This document shows, piece after piece, positions 6,243 to 9,219 of a DNA stretch of 9,219 nucleotides. Made by a program: the position numbers and the translations under genes. The notes below the pieces were generated by a model, which saw only the letters and a program-made list of their open reading frames with translations, made no database searches and was not told the DNA's origin. Every line of letters starts with the position of its first letter. Position 1 is the stretch's first letter. The stretch is taken from assembly GCA_947071285.1 (NCBI GenBank), contig CAMTFK010000179.1, forward strand, positions 1 to 9,219. Direction: 5' to 3'. This stretch comes from an uncultured Bacteroides sp. (lineage in GTDB: Bacteria; Bacteroidota; Bacteroidia; Bacteroidales; Bacteroidaceae).

Positions 6243-7319
6243 TTATAACTGAGTCGTACGGTCAATGAGATAGAAGTCCAGTATGGTCATGGCAGCCATG
6301 GCTTCTACAATGGGCACTGCACGTGGCAACACGCATGGGTCATGACGGCCACGAGCTTTCAAAGTTGTATCCACACCATCCAGATTGACTGTATGTTGTT
6401 CCATCAGCACTGTAGCTACCGGTTTGAAGGCAACCCGGAAGAAGATATCTTGTCCGTTGCTTATACCTCCTTGAATACCGCCTGAATGGTTGGTTTTCGT
6501 TTCAATGCGTCCGCAATTGTTGAAGAATACGTCATTTTGCTCCGAACCTTTTTGTTTTAAGCCTTTGAAGCCGTCGCCATACTCAAATGCTTTGGCAGCA
6601 TTGATACTGAGCATACCGGAAGCAAGGGCAGCCTGCAATTTGCCGAATACCGGTTGTCCCAATCCGATGGGGCATCCTTTGATGACGCAAGTCACTACTC
6701 CGCCGATGGTATCGCCTTGTCCTTTGATTTTAAAAATCAACTCTTCCATTTCCTTTGCCTTCACCGGGTCCGGACAACGTACAGGATTGGTTTCTATCAA
6801 ATCGAGGTCATAAGCGGTATAGTTTTCTTCCAGGCGAATAGGTCCTACTTGTGAAGTATATGCCGTAATGTGTACACCCAGTTGACGGAGTGCTTGTTTG
6901 GCAAGTGCGCCTGCCACTACGCGAGAGATGGTTTCACGTGCCGATGAGCGTCCACCTCCCCGATAGTCGCGGATGCCATATTTCACCTTATAAGTATAGT
7001 CCGCATGCGAAGGGCGGTACACCTCTTTCATATTATCATAATCATTGGAATGTTGATTCTCGTTCCATACAATGAATCCGATGGGACATCCTGTTGATTT
7101 GCCTTCGAAGATACCTGAGAGGAATTCTACTTTATCCCCTTCTTTCCGTGCCGTAGTAATAAGAGATTGCCCGGGACGGCGACGATTCAGTTCCGCTTGC
7201 ACGAAATCCATGTCAATGCGGATACCTGCGGGAAATCCATCTATGACGCCTCCGATGCCTTTACCATGTGACTCCCCAAAGCTGGTAAGGCGGAGGATGT
7301 TGCCGAATGAGTTGAACAT
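6243..7319 (-). CDS. aroC: Chorismate synthase
   Basis: A 358-residue chorismate synthase, catalysing the FMN-dependent 1,4-elimination of phosphate from 5-enolpyruvylshikimate-3-phosphate to chorismate, the last shared step toward aromatic amino acids and related compounds. Family motifs are intact: GESHGKGIGGVIDG near the N-terminus with His18, RRRPGQS (46-52), GCPIGF (77-82), RPSHADYTY (102-110) with the second key histidine His105, YRGGGRSSARET (119-130), GGIQGGISNG (280-289) and the C-terminal signature GRHDPCVLPRAVP (324-336). Length is usual for the bacterial enzyme. The ATG at 7319 places the conserved SFGNILRLTSFGESHG segment at the very N-terminus, as expected. It is the first of two minus-strand genes. 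No perfect promoter is visible upstream; a partial -7-like TATCTTTA lies on the minus strand at 7400-7393 without a matching -33 box. Confidence 0.98.
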   Translation of the reverse strand: MFNSFGNILRLTSFGESHGKGIGGVIDGFPAGIRIDMDFVQAELNRRRPGQSLITTARKEGDKVEFLSGIFEGKSTGCPIGFIVWNENQHSNDYDNMKEVYRPSHADYTYKVKYGIRDYRGGGRSSARETISRVVAGALAKQALRQLGVHITAYTSQVGPIRLEENYTAYDLDLIETNPVRCPDPVKAKEMEELIFKIKGQGDTIGGVVTCVIKGCPIGLGQPVFGKLQAALASGMLSINAAKAFEYGDGFKGLKQKGSEQNDVFFNNCGRIETKTNHSGGIQGGISNGQDIFFRVAFKPVATVLMEQHTVNLDGVDTTLKARGRHDPCVLPRAVPIVEAMAAMTILDFYLIDRTTQL

Positions 7320-7703
7320 AATCTTTTGCTTTAATGGTTTATGTATAGGGTTAATTCATGCCAAATCCTTTGAATAAAAGCTTTTGGATGCCTAAAGATA
7401 ACGAATAGTTATGGATTTTTTCTCATGAAGGAGGAGAAATATTATATTTTTTATGGAATGAGATGTTTTTTATAGCTTCTTTGGAAAACGTTTGCGGCTG
7501 CGAGTTTCGTCAATCAACAAGTAAAATGAGTGGTAAAAGGTGGTAATTAAAGGTGTTATTCTTAAAAAAAGAACAGCTCATTTTTAGAATAGACCTTGTG
7601 CAATGTCTGTAAAAACTGTTATTTTGCACTTCGAAATCTTATTTAATTAAAAAGACATGACTACCCAGTAGTGGGGAGCTATTATTTACTAAACAAGAAA
7701 AAT
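7320..7703. other. Divergent AT-rich intergenic region between aroC and the lipoprotein gene
   Basis: 384 bp without a supported gene. On the minus side, next to aroC, I see only a partial -7-like element (7393-7400) and a small dyad ATAAC-GAATA-GTTAT (7398-7412). In the middle GGAAAACGTTTGCG (7483-7496) contains the palindrome AAACGTTT and resembles a LacI-family operator. GGTAAAAGGTGGTAA (7532-7546) shares the 10-mer AAGGTGGTAA with the aroC/dipeptidase junction element (6192-6201). On the right are the probable lipoprotein promoter and its leader. An AAGGAGGAG run at 7428-7436 looks like a Shine-Dalgarno but no ATG at useful distance opens a real frame (ATG 7453 stops after two codons). 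Confidence 0.5.
7595..7626 (+). promoter_or_regulatory. Probable promoter of the surface lipoprotein gene
   Basis: CTTG (7595-7598), 20 bases, then TTATTTTG (7619-7626) fit the Bacteroides consensus TTTG-N19-21-TAnnTTTG with one mismatch in each box. Transcription would start near 7633, giving a leader of about 70 nucleotides. The leader contains a 4-codon frame (ATG 7657 to TAG 7669-7671) and a small hairpin ACTAC-CCA-GTAGT (7660-7672). This is the best match in the region but not decisive. Confidence 0.5.
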
Positions 7704-9062
7704 ATGAAGAAGAATTTATTTTATTTGTTTGCATTGATCTGTTCAATGAGTTTGTTTACTGCTTGTAGCGATGATGACGATCCAACATGGAAGAAAGTAC
7801 CTTCTCAGGCAATTACAGCGGAAAATCTTTCCTTAACGACTAATATGCCAAGTAATCCGGATGCAAGTGTGAAGTTGACCATGTCTGATGCTCAGAATGG
7901 TGTTATTACTTTGAGTAAAGCTGTTAGGGGTATGGATGAAGTTGAAGTAAATGTGAATGTTACTGAGCAAACTGATGGTTCTTTTAAATTCCAAGGAGAG
8001 AAAAGTATTGGAACAACAACTAAAGCCATTACTGATTTGATAAGCTCCACTACTGTAAGAGTTGAAGGAACGATTACTTTAGATGGCAAGGCAGAAGTTG
8101 CAGTAACTACTGCTGCTGCTGGAAACTTGGTAAAGAAGTGGAATTTGTGTGATGCTATCGTTCTGGGAGAGAAGAGTAAGGTTGCACATGCTCCGTTCAG
8201 ACTAAATTGGGTCTCCACTTATAAGGATGCTTCCGGTCAAAATGAAGGTCTTGCTGCTGACAATATTCAACTTATGGGTTCTGTGGTTGTATCTGGCATT
8301 ATGACAAAACTTCTGAAAGATGTGGAATTTAGAGCAGATGGTTCTATTGTCGCTAATTATGCAAAAGAGGTAGAGATTAATCAGGATGAGATAATATCCG
8401 GAATTTTAGGAGGTGGTGATTTACCTTCTACTGAAGGAATAGAGTGGCTCTCTTCTCCTGCTAATTTAGCTTATTGGTATGCAGGTGGTGACCATGTTTA
8501 TGTATTATTAGATATTCCGTCAATTGTAGCAGAAGCTATGAAGGACGCAGAGAACCCTAGTATGACTCCTGAAGCTATTATGGAAATAGTAGAAATGGTG
8601 AAAAATATGAAGGGTGCACAAATAAAGGAATTATTAAGTGCCTTCTTGGCAAGTATGGGAAGTGATAATATATTGTCTAAATTAGACCTTACTAAAATTG
8701 CAGATAGTGATATAGAGAAGTTGATAGGATATGTCCTAAATGGCTTCCCATTGAGTTATCAGATGACTGAAGTAGCTTTGGCAAATGGAAGTAAGGTTAA
8801 TGATATTTATGTATATCTTGACAAGGGTATATTTGACATTTTTATGCCTGCTCTTTATCCTATGTTACCTGCTCTGGAAGCAATGCTGGCAGATGTAACC
8901 TTGGATATGGGAGGATATCCACTGCCTCTCTGGCCTTTGTTACAAGCTTTGACTGGTATGAGCTCATTAACTGAGTTTGAGGGTATTTGGAAAAGTACTA
9001 CTTTGTTTACTGTTGGACTTGATTTGGCAACTGGCTCTTTAAAGGAAAAAGAAGCAGAATAA
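7704..9062 (+). CDS. Putative surface-exposed lipoprotein, possibly DUF4925-like
   Basis: A 452-residue lipoprotein of unknown function. The start is set at the ATG at 7704: it follows an A-rich AACAAGAAAAAT and gives a clean lipoprotein signal MKKNLFYLFALICSM ending FTAC at Cys21. A GTG at 7671 in the same frame would add 11 residues before the signal and is rejected. CSDDDD right after the cleavage site resembles the acidic lipoprotein export signal that sends Bacteroidetes lipoproteins to the cell surface. Residues about 40-225 are rich in alternating beta-strand patterns (VEVNVNVTEQ, VRVEGTITLDGKAEVAV), suggesting a calycin-like barrel. About 270-345 is a helical, Met/Ala/Leu-rich segment. 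The tail returns to strands (TLFTVGLDL). Length and pattern recall the Bacteroides family DUF4925, from memory only. The gene is visibly more AT-rich than topB or aroC. It is monocistronic, with its own terminator. Confidence 0.85.
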   Translation: MKKNLFYLFALICSMSLFTACSDDDDPTWKKVPSQAITAENLSLTTNMPSNPDASVKLTMSDAQNGVITLSKAVRGMDEVEVNVNVTEQTDGSFKFQGEKSIGTTTKAITDLISSTTVRVEGTITLDGKAEVAVTTAAAGNLVKKWNLCDAIVLGEKSKVAHAPFRLNWVSTYKDASGQNEGLAADNIQLMGSVVVSGIMTKLLKDVEFRADGSIVANYAKEVEINQDEIISGILGGGDLPSTEGIEWLSSPANLAYWYAGGDHVYVLLDIPSIVAEAMKDAENPSMTPEAIMEIVEMVKNMKGAQIKELLSAFLASMGSDNILSKLDLTKIADSDIEKLIGYVLNGFPLSYQMTEVALANGSKVNDIYVYLDKGIFDIFMPALYPMLPALEAMLADVTLDMGGYPLPLWPLLQALTGMSSLTEFEGIWKSTTLFTVGLDLATGSLKEKEAE

Positions 9063-9086
9063 TACTTGTTAATACTAACTAATATG

Positions 9087-9120
9087 AAAAGAGGGTTTCG
9101 GTAACGAAATCCTCTTTTTT
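9087..9120. terminator. Strong bidirectional rho-independent terminator
   Basis: AAAAGAGGGTTTCG (9087-9100) pairs with CGAAATCCTCTTTT (9105-9118) in a 14-bp stem containing one G-U pair, closed by a GTAA tetraloop of the stable GNRA class. T's at 9115-9120 form the U-tract on the plus strand. On the minus strand the stem is followed by TTTTCATATT (9090-9081), so it can also stop the gene arriving from the right, whose TAA (9121-9119) lies in the T-tract. Confidence 0.92.
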
Positions 9121-9219
9121 ATTGTATGACGGGCATGTTATACATCTGTGGTGAAATTCCATACGGGGCGTAGTTACCGACGAACCCTATAGCGATTTGC
9201 AAGTTTATAGTGGTGACAC
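9119..9219 (-). CDS. 3' end of an unidentified gene (partial)
   Basis: On the minus strand one frame is open from the window edge to a TAA at 9121-9119, giving 32 codons; the other two frames contain stops. The visible C-terminus reads like real protein, including IAIGFVGNYAPYGISPQM and ending in MPVIQ. The stop falls at the foot of the bidirectional terminator, exactly where a convergent gene should end. The gene starts outside the window. The fragment is too short for me to recognise a family. Confidence 0.65.
   Translation of the reverse strand, partial: VTTINLQIAIGFVGNYAPYGISPQMYNMPVIQ

Noticed and set aside
7425..7475. 16-codon frame with a nearby AAGGAGGAG run
   Set aside because: The Shine-Dalgarno-like run lies inside the frame, not before it, and the peptide is AT-driven. 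This phylum rarely uses such sites.
7671..7703. N-terminal extension of the lipoprotein from a GTG
   Set aside because: It would put 11 residues in front of a complete lipoprotein signal peptide; the ATG at 7704 has the better initiation context.

Overview
The window looks like chromosomal DNA from a member of the Bacteroidales, most likely a gut Bacteroides or close relative. The evidence is a near-perfect Bacteroidetes-type promoter (TTTG, 20 bases, TACCTTTG) before the first gene, A-rich start regions without Shine-Dalgarno sequences, a lipoprotein with the Cys-Ser-Asp-Asp-Asp-Asp start typical of surface lipoproteins in this group, and a TPR/beta-propeller/OmpA-like lipoprotein characteristic of Bacteroidetes. 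I cannot name the species.

Layout. Positions 1-469 hold no convincing gene: a 7-bp tandem repeat at the left edge, an array of five 22-bp direct repeats (216-325), and the topB promoter (417-448). topB (470-2680, +) encodes a type IA topoisomerase III. It is followed after 73 bp, with no clear terminator, by a 668-residue outer-membrane lipoprotein gene (2754-4760, +) with the domain order of PorE, a type IX secretion component. Two genes on the opposite strand converge on it: aroC (7319 to 6243), chorismate synthase, then a cytosolic M20 metallodipeptidase (6161 to 4803). A 384-bp divergent intergenic region (7320-7703) separates aroC from an AT-rich gene for a putative surface lipoprotein (7704-9062, +), which ends at a strong hairpin terminator. 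That terminator is shared with the 3' end of a gene entering from the right on the minus strand (9119 to beyond 9219).

How the genes relate. topB and aroC are housekeeping functions (DNA decatenation/recombination; last step of the shikimate pathway). The dipeptidase probably recycles small peptides in the cytosol. The two lipoproteins act at the envelope. I see no single pathway linking them, no transposase, integrase, CRISPR array, tRNA or rRNA. The most unusual parts are non-coding: the 22-bp array before topB and several repeat-rich inverted elements at the gene junctions. The coding features most worth a second look are the Gly in place of the middle acidic residue of the topoisomerase DxDxE motif, and the PorE-like architecture. 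I found no clear evidence for a wholly new multi-gene system.
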